From the NCBI GenBank assembly GCA_036874045.1, contig CM072337.1, positions 5,270,001 to 5,334,000 of the forward strand: a stretch of DNA of 64,000 bases, given 5' to 3'. Source of the stretch: Cymodocea nodosa (lineage: Eukaryota; Streptophyta; Magnoliopsida; Alismatales; Cymodoceaceae). Positions 45,134 to 57,425 of this stretch are shown piece by piece (positions within the stretch are counted from its first letter, which is position 1; each line of letters starts with the position of its first letter). The notes under the pieces were generated by a model that did not search any database, had not been told where the DNA came from, and worked only from the letters and a program-made list of their open reading frames with translations. The position numbers and the translations under genes are program-made.

Positions 45134-47166
45134 TGTTTAGAATGAAAAAGTGCATAATATTAATGGTTAAATGACGGTTAATTGCATAATATTTAGCTTA
45201 TCATATGAGAATTAAGTCATTATGTTATAATTGCAATGTTATATGCTTTAATGAAAGTATCTGCATAATTTCAGGGAATTAATGTTAATTTAGTATATTT
45301 TTGAATTGTTAGTAAATTGCAGGCTGTGAAATTCTTAAGTATCCAAATTTTCTGTTATTTTGGAGAGTTATGTTTAATGTACCGGATAGTTATGTTTTAA
45401 AGAATATTTTATTATTTCCTAGATGTGCACGTGTTGAAACCTCAATGCATGACTTAAGTAGATTTTCGGTGAGTTATCTACTAACTATCCGAAATGCATC
45501 TAAGCATCAGATAGTTAGGTTCGTAAGTGTCCGAAATATCTAAACTTGTTAAGTCAAAATTATGCATGTGTTGAATTTAAATGCTTTAATATATCACGTA
45601 AGATGCGTATGTTTAACTCATTAAGTTAGCATAACTGCACACGTTGAGTTACATGAATACACACTAAGGTAACGCATTATGTTAGCAGCTTATTTCTTTA
45701 TTGCACATGTTTTATAGTTAAATCAACGAAGTAAGTCCGTTGAGTTATCTGTAACTCCATAAACTATTTATTTTCTAATATGCCACTATAGCGGTTACAA
45801 AAACAAAGCATTCGAAGAAAAAGCACGATTGCACGTATCACGTAGGAATTCACGCATGGAAGGAAGAAGAAATCACCATCGTTGATATGAATGAAGGAAA
45901 TCCAACCGATCACCTAAAGCATAAGTAGTTACTACTAAAGAAATATAAAAGAAGAGGAGAAAAAATGAAGAAGGTGTGGTTGGTGGTGTGTGGCAGTGTG
46001 TGTAGAGGTGGAGGGCCGCGCTAACTACAGGCAACGCCAGAAGTTCATTGAAGCATCCACACCATCACCAATAATTCACCAACATCACCAGCATCATCAT
46101 AATCACCAACCATCGGAGGTCTATGAGGATACTTTCCTGATGTTAGGTCGATTCTGAGCCAAACACGGTGCTTGACAACCATTGTGAGAAATGATCGCGT
46201 CGCAGGAAGGGAAGCCATTTTCACCAATCACCGACTCATATCTCAAGAGATCGTAAAGCTTCTAGCCTTGGTTTCAGGTTGATGCCAGTATGCTGAAGAG
46301 GAGATCATCTTGCAATTCTAGACTTGCGATTCTATAGGGAGAGGAGGTAGGATTGTAAGTGATTAAGTTTCCAGTGGTGTAATCGCGTCGCATGTAGTGA
46401 TGCAAGTATTTACTATCGATAGAGATTTTTACATTTCACCTTTCGCCCATTTTCATGAACATATCAAAACAAAAATACCAAAAACAACAACTTATCTGTG
46501 TTTATATTTAGTATTTAAGTGTTGTATTGTTTGTTTTGTATCGTGATTAAAGTTATCATTGTCAGTATTGTGAATATTTTATGTTTGTTTGATTCAGAAA
46601 ATAGAAAATAGTTTTACAGTTTACTGAAATTAATTCATTCCAAATACTTAAAGATTTTAATGCTTACTGTTTGAAATATTTGAATGTTAGTATTGCTTAA
46701 TGATAAATCTAATATTAACTAGTATTAAAGAGCTTAATTGATGTTATTTACAATCTGTGGAACCGCCCAATGGTTGGCCAAATTCCTCTGTAAATAGCAA
46801 TAATAAATTGGAAAGATAGGCTCGTGGAGTTAACTTAAGTCCACGAGGTTAGTCCATTGAGTTAGCCATAACTCCATGAACTTGGTCTGTTGTGTTAACT
46901 GTAACTCAACGGAGTGCTTACTGAACATATAAATTTCATTATTAAAACTAGAATAGTATACAATTCTTACTCAATTCTATGTGGGATCAACCTATACTTG
47001 CACACAAATACAATATACACTATGCACTTGTAGTTAAAATACAAATTGGAATTAATATCTAATTTGTGTGAAAGGTTGTTTGTTTACTTCTAAAAGAAAT
47101 TATTGATATAAGCAAGTTTAAGATTTAACTTTGCACAACTAAACAAAAGTTAACAAATCCAATACA
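45134..47166 (+). repeat. G3 5' LTR
   Basis: 2033 bp, TGTTTAGAATG to CCAATACA. Inverted-repeat clusters at 45718-45760 and 46816-46918; relic of the antisense frame at 46045-46227 (minus). Confidence 0.9.
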
Positions 47167-47173
47167 AGTTTTC

Positions 47174-47191
47174 TAGCACCATTGCCAGGGA
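47174..47191 (+). other. G3 primer-binding site (tRNA-Asp type)
   Basis: TAGCACCATTGCCAGGGA, four changes from TGGCGCCGTTGCCGGGGA, all transitions; seven bases after the LTR. Confidence 0.82.
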
Positions 47192-47274
47192 ATTAAAAAG
47201 CTAAGCAACTATAAGTGCTGTTTTGTTTTAATAGCAAGAGGAGTGTTGTGTGTTTTCTTCTATAATTGAGAATA

Positions 47275-48350
47275 TGGCATATGCTTATGCTCAAAGATTT
47301 CTAAAACCTATAGTTAGCATATGTGAATTCTACAATTTGGAAGGTCACGACATTTCTAATTGTTTGAAACTGAAACGATTACAGATGGTTAGATCACATG
47401 AATAACAAATGAATTATCTTCACTATAATAGATCTGAGTATGAGAATCCTATGGTTTACCCAACTAATGGTTAGCTTAGAATGTGTAATATGTTGAGAGA
47501 CAAGGAAGTTTGGGATAGGTATGACAGACTGGAGTGTAGCTTATAGAGCAAAACATGGACAAACTGGAACAATTTTTGTGTTAGCAACAAGAAGTCAACC
47601 AATTAAACTATAAGGAAGCATATTCAGAACCTAAAATTGATATCATTTATGAAACTGAAAAAACCATAATGAAAATTGATCAAAAATTGAATGCAATGAG
47701 ATTAGATGATCTAAAAAGAAAACTAAAAGCATTAAACGAATATACAATGAAATTACAAGTTATGCAACAGGACAACACAAATGAAAATTATAATGTTATA
47801 GATTTGCATAATTTGCAAGATATACAAACAAAAGAAAATACCAATGCAATAGAATTTAAAAAATGCAATTTAAAACTAAAAACAGTTGAAGATCATAATC
47901 CTGAAAATGATATACAAGAACATCAAGAAAGTAACGAAAATCTAGAAGATGTATGTATAACATTAAGATCTAGAACTGATATACCATCAAGAATTCAAAA
48001 CTAAAATAATATGAAGGTGGATAAGAACAAAAATCAAAATGATAATGAAAATGTAATATCTGAAAATATAGAAATCAATGAAGAAAAATTTGAATCTGCA
48101 AATGAAACTAAAAATGATTAAGGAAATCAAATGAAAGAAAAAGAATCTATTAAATCACAATCATTAGCACCCTATTCTGAAAGATTACAACAAACATTTC
48201 CTGAAAAACAAGAAAAAATTAGAGAAATTTTTGAAAAAGTACAAGTTAACATTACTTTGTTAGATTTATTGCATAAAATGCCACCTTGTGCTAAATTTAT
48301 AAGGATTGGTGTACTAAGAAAAGAGAGCAAAAAGTTTTAAAGAAAGTCCT
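47275..48350 (+). pseudogene. G3 gag C-terminal remnant and linker
   Basis: ATG 47275 (MAYAYAQRFLKPIV) leads at once into CEFYNLEGHDISNC, a CCHC knuckle whose second Cys is Tyr, so zinc binding is lost. The rest is a charged linker (MKIDQKLNAMRLDDLKRKLKALN at 47669; ENLEDVCITLRSRTDIPS near 47940) matching G1 38450-38195. Stops near 47406, 47475, 47550, 48003 and 48120. No capsid domain lies between the primer site and the knuckle. Confidence 0.72.
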
Positions 48351-49020
48351 TTTAGCTGAGCAAAGTAGTTCCCTATTTCTGCCACAAATTCCTAAAAAGT
48401 TATCTGATCTTGGAATCCCTATTATATCATGCACCATAGGAAATACCATTCTAGAAAGAACCTTAATAGACCTAGGTGCAGGTATAAATGTTATGCCAAG
48501 TGATATATTTGCATCCTTACGATTAGAAGGTTTAATCCCTACTAGGATTGTTATTCAATTAGTTCATAGAAGTATAAGATACCCTAGAGGAAAAATAGAG
48601 GATGTCTTAATTAAAATCAAAAACTTCATATATCCCCTATTGATATTGTAATTTTGGATTCCCAACAAATTAAGCATAAAAATAGTGATACATCTTTAAT
48701 TTAGGGAAGACCATTTTTAGCAACATCAGGGGCTGTTATTAATTGTAAAACTAGAGTAATGAAGTTAGCATATGGTAATGAGGATACTCAATTAAACATT
48801 TTCAAACTAGAAAAGTTTGAGGAGTTAGAAATGTCCTTACATACCAAAGACTTTTTAGAGGATGAAGGAGATATGCTAGATGATGTGATTCAAGAAGAAT
48901 TAAATAGGCAACACAATTCTGAAACTTTAGAGGAAAGTGAAGGCATAAATGTAGAAGGAGAACAAGAAGAAATTAATTTAGAAAATGATGATGTTTAGTT
49001 AGGAGCTCTAGCTTCTAATG
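48351..49020 (+). pseudogene. G3 protease
   Basis: Retropepsin-like: FLPQIPKKLSDLGIPIISC, then LIDLGAGINVMPSDIF with the catalytic Asp at 48469-48471, then RYPRGKIEDVLIKIKNFIYP. Frameshift and stops near 48650-48700 before the second half (TSGAVINCKTRVMKLAYGN, 48725-48780), followed by an acidic open stretch to 48998. It would process the gag-pol polyprotein. Confidence 0.85.
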
Positions 49021-49974
49021 GGCAATAATTAGAATTAAAACCTTTACCTCCTGAATTAACCTATATATTTCTGAAAGAAAAATGAACATGTCCAATCATT
49101 ATTGCTTTAGATTTAAAAGAGGATCAAATTACTAAATTAAAAAATGTAGTCAAAACTTATAAAGAAGCAATAGGATGGACTATGACTAATATAAAAGGGT
49201 TAAGTCCAACTTTATGCTATCACCACATATATTTAGAAGAGAATGCTAAACCTATTAGAATTCTTGAGAGGATATTAAATCTAAACCTTAAAGAAGTAGT
49301 CAAGAAGAAAATAGTGAAATGGTTAGATAATGACATAATTTATCCAATATCTGATAGCTCATGGGTTAGCCTAATCCATGTAGTTCCCAAGAAATCAGGA
49401 TTAACAGTTATTAGGAATGAAAGTCAAGACTTGATACCTACTAGAATTCAATTAGGCTAGAGAGTGTGTATAGACTATAGAAAGCTGAATGCAGTGACTA
49501 GGAAAGATCATTCTCCCTTACCTTTCATAGATCAAATGCTAGAAAAATTAGCAGGGCAAGAATATTTTTGTTTCCTAGAGGGGGTATTCAAGATATAACC
49601 AAGTCCTAGTAGCCTTAGAGGATCAAGAGAAAACAACTTTCACCTATCCTAATGGAACTTATGCTTTTAAGAGAGTGCCATTCGGATTATACAATACACC
49701 AGCCACCTTTCAAAGGTGTATGTAGGGCATATTCACTAGAATGACTAAAGATTTTTTAGAAATATTTATGGATGATTTTACTATTTATGGAACTTCATAT
49801 GAAGTGTGTTTAAACAATTTCGACCAAGTATTAAAACGCTGTGTGGAAAAAGTCTAGCTCTAAATTGGGAAAAATGTCACTTCATGGTTAAACAAGGAAT
49901 AGTCTTGGGACATGTTGTTTCAAAGAAAGGGTTGGAAGTAGCTAAAGCTAAAAAAGAAGTAATTTCTAATCTAC
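49021..49974 (+). pseudogene. G3 reverse transcriptase, cut by C4
   Basis: Ty3/gypsy RT: GWTMTNIKGLSPTLCYHHIYLEE, VKKKIVKWLDNDIIYPISDSSWVS, VVPKKSG, VCIDYRKLNAVTRKDHSPLPFIDQMLEKLAGQ, FKRVPFGLYNTPATFQRCM and FMDDF with both catalytic Asp codons at 49771-49776. Stops near 49460, 49598, 49723 and a frameshift near 49850. C4 splits it after TCTAC (49970-49974); it resumes at 57426. Confidence 0.9.
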
Positions 49975-49983
49975 TGTAGCTCT

Positions 49984-51548
49984 TGTAGGATCGTATGGCT
50001 ACACAAGAGGGGGGTGAATTGTGTATTTTTAATATTTTCTGAAATATAATTGAAACTTTAAATCTCAAAAACAAGTCGAGACATTGTTTTCATAAAATCA
50101 TTTTTATTCAAGGTTTCAATTACAATATACAATTCAATTCTCCTCAGAAATTGTAGATGCAATTATATTTCGATACCATGTATCATCTAAACAATTTCAT
50201 AACTACAAATAGAGAAAACTAATTTGCGGAATTTAAAACTTTTCTCCCTATTTGAGATCTTTCTTCTTCTTCTTTTTCTTCTTCAGCAATTCTTTAGTGA
50301 CGAATATCTTATCTTTTCATGCTTCACCGAATTTGCTTTCTTCTGATACTTCAAATCTTCAATGACGAAAATCTTACCTTTTTATGCTTCACTGAACTTT
50401 CTTCCACTTGAGAGATTTTCCTCGAGAAGGTGCTTTTGATCCCTGAAAAAGATTTTTCTTTTGGTGTGCAGGGATGGTTTGATCCTTGAAAAGATTTTTC
50501 TTTTTGTGTGCAAGGATAAATTGATCAACGAGAATTCTATGCCTTTTATACTGTATCTTCATTTCATGCATATCCTTCACGTTTAACCACCACTAGTTTT
50601 CCACTTCTCCACGTCTTTTCTATTTCCTACATCGAAACACACACATTCTAACCCACGTTTATATTTCGAATTTTCTTTAATCATCAGTCCTGGATCTCTA
50701 AAAAATTTCCTGCAAAATAAACTTTCTCGTCCAAAAGTTTTTCATTAGTATAATAAGAAGTCATTATTTTAATGTTAACTAAACGAGTAATAAAAGTATA
50801 TATATAACTTAACGAGTTCCTCATGTGCCATTTCATGTGACAAGTACTATAGCACTCAACGAACTAAGTATGTGGTGTTATGCTAATTCAATGAACCATC
50901 TCCGTTGTGTTATGATAACTCAACGAACCAGTAATAAACAAATGTTTTTATAATAAGAATTTTACCACGTGCAAAAATAACAACTTAAGTTTATAACGCT
51001 AACCTAACGCGTTGCCTTAGTGTTCAATATAGCAACTCAACGCGTTTAGTTATGTTAACTTAATGAGTTAAACATGTGCACCTCACGTGATACAATACAA
51101 CATTCGTAACTTATAATTTCACCACGTGTATAACACTAACTTAACGAGTTCGTCTCTTCTTTTACTCACTAACTTAACGAGTTATCATGTGACCTATTTT
51201 AACCTTTAAGCCTCTAACTTAACGAGTTCTCACGTGACCTCTATACAAACAAAACTCTAACTTAACGAGTTGTCTAAACGTGCACTGTTCATGATACAGA
51301 AGATATAAAATTAAAGTATATCATGCTTTTCAATAAAAACACACGTTAACTTAATGTTTAGCTAAATGAGAAATTAATGCAACGAAACGACTAGTTATTA
51401 ACTTTAGATCCAATACAGACAAGTATTTATATCAGTAAGCTTTTTCTATATTAATTGATGATTTTAATTTCTTTTCACAAGCAATAGTAATTGAGCAAAT
51501 ATGATTATTTTCATTCAGCACACATCATCAAAACAAAAATACTCAACA
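49984..51548 (-). repeat. C4 3' LTR
   Basis: 1565 bp, plus-strand ends TGTAGGATCG and ACTCAACA. Contains a 43-bp tandem duplication (50438-50480 and 50481-50522), TATA box at 50542-50550, CACGTG boxes (e.g. 50966) and TAACTTAACGAGTT units. Confidence 0.95.
50438..50522. repeat. 43-bp tandem duplication in the C4 LTR
   Basis: GATCCCTGAAAAAG... repeated as GATCCTTGAAAAG..., each ending GTGTGCA(G/A)GGAT. Also in the 5' LTR (56301-56385). Single in C2 and C3, so specific to C4's lineage and close to the TATA box. Confidence 0.85.
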
Positions 51549-52043
51549 ATCTCCCCCTTTTTGATGATGAAAAAACCATATTAAATCAATTACGAAATAT
51601 GTATAACTCAACAAAGCACCTTCGTTGGGTTAACTTTTAATTCAACAAACTTGTTTGTTGACTTAAGTTCACTTAAGCTTATTTCTATTGTTTGTGTAAA
51701 TTTTACCTCTCAGAACTAAAACTCTCAAATGTCAATAATTATATAAGTATCAGTTTTCTAATTATCATCTGTCAGATACAATAACCATTTAAATAGCATC
51801 TCCTTTTATAATATATATATGCAATTAAGATCATAATCATCTTTTTATAATATTTCTCCCCCTTTTTGTCATTAATCAAAAATATAATTACAAAGAATAT
51901 ATATACATATATAAGAGAATTACAACAACTCTTTCTGTAAACAAGAATAATAATTGAAGACATTTACAGAAAAATGTATTATTCAATGAATCAAACAAGT
52001 AATACAAACATTACATTTTGTATTCAGAAACAAACAAAAATAG
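51549..52043 (-). other. C4 polypurine-tract region
   Basis: Complement of AAAAAGGGGGAGAT at 51549-51562 and a second AAAAAGGGGGAGA at 51855-51867. Otherwise AT-rich and non-coding. Confidence 0.8.
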
Positions 52044-54314
52044 TTAGCGACCCCTCCTAAGTATATCACTTATAGTAGTACATATTTTATCTCCTAGATG
52101 CCTAATATCATTTCTGATGTCGTTAAGCACTACATCTAAGTCAAGAGGTAGCTGGGTTTGCTGTTCTGCTTGAACTAAATAACTTTGTTGTTGTTGTTGT
52201 TGTATATGGTCTGTATTAGGTTGTTGTTGTTGTTGTCGTTGAGGTTTATGCATGACCTGGAATTTTTGCAAATCTTTGACACTAAATGCTCTCATGCCTT
52301 TAGTTTCAAAGGGCTAGTCGAATAAATTCAATTGGCTTGCAATGAGTCTACATATAGCATCACCATAAAATAACTTTGAACTCATATGCTGTAGTTGAGA
52401 AGTGAAAACATCAAACCAATTGATTTGAATTCTATTTAGCAAGCTATAAGTTGCATATAAACAACTTCTGCTGACTTCCACATTGTGTCCAACTCTCTGA
52501 AATAAATTTGCATGCAATATATTTGCAATAAACCTTGCCTCTACATTCAGATTTTCCATTAATCTCATTTCAGAATATACATCTGGAATTTTTGATAAAG
52601 ACTGAATGTTCCATTCTAGTTGTCTTATCATGTCAAAGCTGTTGGTAACAACAACACCTTCATTCTTTAATCCTAAAACTTCAAAAATTAACTCAGGAGA
52701 TAATATAAACTCCTGTTCATTTATTTGAGTTTTTAGAAAATTTCCATTCTTGACCAGATTGCTATAAAAAGCTGCAATAAGCTTTGTGTATTGCTTCCAT
52801 TTCGTTCCTACTGGCAAGAATTTAATGAGGCCTTGAAATTCAAACAAATCTCTTATGTCCATCAAATTTCTGAATTTTATTGGATGAGCATGTAGAATCT
52901 GACATGTAATCAGATTATTGTATTTCTGCAATGCTTCTTCAGATCTAAAATGAATTGTATTACCTTGAATGTTTAACATTATACACAAAGAAGGTGATAC
53001 CTGAAGCCGTGATTCAGAGATTAATTCATCTTCAGGAACCTCTTCTTCAAAATGAATGTCATGTTGTTCCTCTTTCAAAATATTATCTTGAAGCTGCTCA
53101 GGTAAGCTTGATTCTTCAGCTTCAACAGTGTTAGGAACATTGTCAATATGCTCAACATTCATCTGTTCAGTCTTTATAGAATGTTCAGAGTACAATTTTT
53201 CTACAAATTTTACAGCCAGTGTATCTGTCTGTAATTGTTCATTTTGTTCAACAGATATTTCCATTGATTCATGCTGTGAATTCTCAGACTCTGCTTCTAT
53301 AGATTCCGTAGAAGGCTGGTTAACTTTTAGCTCTTCTAGAGTCTTAACAATTTCAATATCTGCTACTCCAAACAATTCAGCCTTTGAACTAGTTACTGCC
53401 TCAACATTGTCAATTATATCTGCAATAACTTGTCCAATGTCAGGTGCCTGATGCTCTGATTTGTCAATTTCTACATCATCAGGACTTGCATTAATAGAAA
53501 AACTTGAGCTCATATTTGACTTATATTTCTTCTCAAGCTTTCTAGCAAGGGAAAATAAAGTCTCATTATCTTCATCAGTTTCAGTGTGTTCGGAACTGAT
53601 GAGTTTATCAGATGCACAAAAAGGTACAATGTCTAGACATACATTGTCCTTTGAAAATAAATTTTCATCTGATTTTCCTTTTTCAAAAGACTTTGTTTCC
53701 TTAGACATAATTTTTCTGACTTTCCTTCTTCTATAACATTTCTGTTTCTCCTTTTCAAGTATTGCTGTTTTCTTTTCAAATTGCTCCATAAAAGTTTTCT
53801 GCTTTAATTCTTCTAAGGCACTTTCTATTGCAACAGCCTTTCGAAGACTATCAACTTTTGTTTTGTCTACAGCAATATTTGATTCTACTTGTTTTGAATA
53901 TAAAGGAGTAGGTACAGCTGATTCATGCTCTTCCTCAAATGCATGTAGTCTTGTACCGTTTATAGGAGTTTGAGGAGTTCTATTTGATGAACCTACACCT
54001 TTTTCCAAATATTTTGCATACTATTCCAAAAATGCAATTTCAGCACATTTCATTATGTATTCTCTATCATATTTACTTTGAATACCCATGTATGTAATAC
54101 TTGCATCAGTATGTTGAAGTTCTTGTCTAACTTCATCTAATATATCTTGAGAAAAGAAGTAATCTCTATAAAGTTCTTCTAACCTTTTGTCCACTCGAAA
54201 TATTTTCTTGAACCAAGTACGTGGAACTTCATCATTCTCTATTTCTTTTCCTTTTGCATCTCTTCTGCTTTTGCCTTTTCCTCTGCCACGACCTTTGTAG
54301 AACTTGGAGACCAT
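52044..54314 (-). pseudogene. C4 ORF3, best-preserved copy, two stops
   Basis: ATG 54314 to stop at 52044: one frame of 756 codons with only two nonsense changes, TAG near 54018 (Gln in C3) and TAG near 52311 (Trp in C2). Layout: basic start MVSKFYKGRGRGKGKSRR; charged helical part with MGIQSKYDREY; EEL.QKTFMEQF and EKEKQKCYRRRKVRK (coiled-coil-like, residues about 150-200); acidic Glu/Ser-rich middle (about 220-420); conserved core about 430-660 (LFEFQGLIKFLPVGTKWKQY, FYSNLVKN, LGLKNEGVVVTN, LMENLNVEARFIANIL, LYATYSLLNRIQINWFDVF); Gln-rich stretch; C-terminal DLDVVLNDIRNDIRHLGDK. It is the only coding content of C4. No signal peptide or membrane span. Similar core to proteins annotated as putative plant transposon protein; role unknown. 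Confidence 0.88.
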
Positions 54315-55832
54315 CGTCGTAGGTTGTTACAGCAACAAGCGGGAAAGATTTTCTTGACAAAGTTTACAAATAACCTAAGTCCCCATGTTATAAGTGTTTA
54401 AATAGGGTTTTTAAGCATATAACTCAATGTGAAGATAAGTCAGGTTTAAAAATAAAATAAATATTGAATAAAGCTTATTCAATCAAAGTACCCGAAATAT
54501 TCAAGTATAACTCGTTGAGTTAATTAACCTAACGAGTAAAACGCAGTCTAGAGGCAGTTTTACACATTACCTTATCTAATATAACGTCTAGTTAGTACAC
54601 TTAAACAAGTTTCAGATGCTTCCAACTAAAACCTTTCGAAAACAACACACATGTTAAACTTAACATTATCTTGAGAACATTGTAAACTATTTGAACATTT
54701 TGTCTTTTGAATGTAGAATAGTTTATTTGTCTTTTTAAATTATTTCATCAAGATTTTAAGAGGACATTAATTCAGATTAACTAAGATTTGTATTTTAAAT
54801 TATATTAATCTGTTTTTGACATTGTTGATGCTCCCCCTACAAATATACTTCAAATATATTCAATCAAAATACAAAATATACTTGTAGTGACAATAGATGT
54901 TAAGTATAACTATACTTTTACATTTTCTTTTCAGAGACTTCCATTATCCTAACATCATCAAAAATGATTTCCAGAATCAATTTCTATTGTATATGAATCA
55001 AAACACAACTTTGAACTCAATTCGATTAATTCAAGGAGAATAAAAGAATGTATCTCAAATAAACGTTTTCAAAAGTACTAATGTAGATTCAATAAATCAG
55101 TAGTCATATTAGTATAAACAATATGCGATTCAAAGATATCTGTAATTAATGAAACAACTTTTTCTTTTCAAAACAGTAAATATTGATAATTTTATTTAAA
55201 AGTTAGTTTGAAAAGCTTGAATCATACAAGAGCTTTTTAATGTACCCGTGTAATGAGCTTTCAGTCAACAATCCTAGATCTGAACAGGACCTTAGGTTGC
55301 CAGATTTAAAGAATCCTTTTTTAGGACAACAATCCTTACATACCTATCTGCTCAAGTACAAAAGGCTCGTGATCAAACTGATCAATAAACTCTCAAAGAT
55401 TTTTACTTTGTAAGCACTTTTCATTTTAAGCACAGTATATATGTATTCCATTAATACAGATGCAATAAAACACAAATCTCATACAATTTTTAATTCTATG
55501 ATTATACTGAGAATATGAATCAGTTTCAATAAGCTTATACTTTTGATTAATAGTTTAAGATGAGTTACATATAACTTATTCTACAAGTTTAATCAATTAA
55601 GTCAAATTTATGCATGATCATATGCATTTTCCTTGATTCAAAGAAAACATTTAATCAAAATTTCAGAATGTCAAAAGTATTTAATGTTTTTCATTTACAC
55701 TTCCACTTAAAATCGTAAAAACCATTAAAATTGATAAACTACTTAAAATCAATAAGATACTACTATGATTTTACAATAAATACATAGTATCTTAAGCAGC
55801 AGTTTAGATATTACTTTCATATTATTAACATA
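54315..55832 (-). other. C4 spacer upstream of ORF3
   Basis: Collinear with the C3 spacer from ORF3 to just past the end of RNase H, then joins at about 55815-55825 to primer-site sequence. That junction marks the deletion of gag and pol. No ORF. Confidence 0.8.
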
Positions 55833-55844
55833 GCTTTGATACCA
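55833..55844 (-). other. C4 primer-binding site
   Basis: Minus strand TGGTATCAAAGC, two bases inside the 5' LTR. Confidence 0.9.
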
Positions 55845-55846
55845 CT

Positions 55847-57425
55847 TGTAGGATCGTATGGCTACACAAGAGGGGGGTGAATTGTGTATTTTTAATATTT
55901 TCTGAAATATAATTGAAACTTTAAATCTCAAAAACAAGTCGAGACATTGTTTTCATAAAATCATTTTTATTCAAGGTTTCAATTACAATATACAATTCAA
56001 TTCTCCTCAAAAATTGTACATGCAATTATATTTCGATACCATGTATCATCTAAACAATTTCATAACTACAAATAGAGAAAACTAATTTGTGGAATTTAAA
56101 ACTTTTCTCCTTGTTTGAGATCTTTCTTCTTCTTCTTTTTCTTCTTCAGCAATTCTTTAGTGATGAATATCTTGTCTTTTCATGCTTCACCGAATTTGCT
56201 TTCTTTTGATACTTCAAATCTTCAGTGACGAAAATCTTACCCTTTTATGCTTCACTGAACTTTCTTCCACTTGAGAGATTTTCCCCGAGAAGATGTTTTT
56301 GATCCCTAAAAAAGATTTTTCTTTTGGTGTGCAGGGATGGTTTGATCTTTAAAAAGATTTTTCTTTTTGTGTGCAAGGATAAATTGATCAACGAGAATTC
56401 TATGCCTTTTATACTGTATCTTCATTTCATGCATATCCTTCACGTTTAACCACCACCAGTTTTCCACTTCTCCACGTCTTTTCTTTTTCCTTCATCGAAA
56501 CACACACATTCTAACCCAGGTTTATATTTTGAATTTTCTTTAATCATCAGTCCTGGATCTCTGAAAAATTTCCTGCAAAATAAACTTTCTCGTCCAAAAG
56601 TTTTTCATCAGTGTAATAAGAAGTCGTTATTTTAATGTTAACTAAATGAGTAACACAAGTATATATATAACTTAACGTTTCTAACTTAACGAGTTCCTCA
56701 TGTGCCATTTCACGTGACAAGTACTGTAGCACTCAACGAACTAAGTCCGTGGTGTTATGCTAATTCAACGAACCATCTCCATTGTGTTATGATAACTCAA
56801 CGAACCAGTAATAAACAAATGTTTTTATAAAAAGAATTTTACCACGTGCAAAAATAACAACTTAAGTTTATAACGCTAACCTAACGCGTTGCCTTAGTGT
56901 TCAATATAGCAACTCAACGCGTTTAGTTATGTTAACTTAACGAGTTAAACATGTGCACATCACGTGATACAATACAACATTCGTAACTTATAATTTCACC
57001 ACGTGTATAACACTAACTTAACGAGTTCGTCTCTTCTTTTACTCACTAACTTAACGAGTTATCACGTGACCTATTTTATCCTTTAAGCCTCTAACTTAAC
57101 GAGTTCTCACGTGACCTCTATACAAATAAAACTCTAACTTAACGAGTTGTCTAAACGTGCACTGTTCATGATACAGAAGATATAACATTAAAACATATCA
57201 TGCTTTTTAATAAAAACACACGTTAACTTAACGTTTAGCTAAATGAGAAATTAATGCAACGAAACGACTAGTTATTAACTTCAGATCCAATACAGACAAG
57301 TATTTATATCAGTAAGCTTTTTCTATATTAATTGATGATTTTAATTTCTTTTCACAAGCAATAGTAATTGAGCAAATATGATTATTTTCATTCAGCACAC
57401 ATCATCAAAACAAAAATACTCAACA
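55847..57425 (-). repeat. C4 5' LTR
   Basis: 1579 bp, nearly identical to 49984-51548 including the tandem duplication. TATA box at 56405-56413 (minus). Confidence 0.95.

Larger units (their letters stand above)
49975..57425 (-). mobile_element. C4: ORF3-only Sirevirus-like copia element
   Basis: Minus strand. LTRs 49984-51548 and 55847-57425 are nearly identical, primer site and polypurine tracts are present, target duplication TCTAC (49970-49974 and 57426-57430) is perfect. The 4.3-kb interior has only ORF3 and its upstream spacer: gag, protease, integrase, RT and RNase H are all absent. Nine extra bases (TGTAGCTCT, 49975-49983) sit between the left target copy and the LTR. Non-autonomous; apparently the youngest insertion here. 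Confidence 0.93.

Noticed and set aside
53128..53736. Ser-rich plus-strand frames of about 100 codons
   Set aside because: Antisense shadows of C4 ORF3; equivalent shadows occur at 33625-33900 opposite C2 ORF3.
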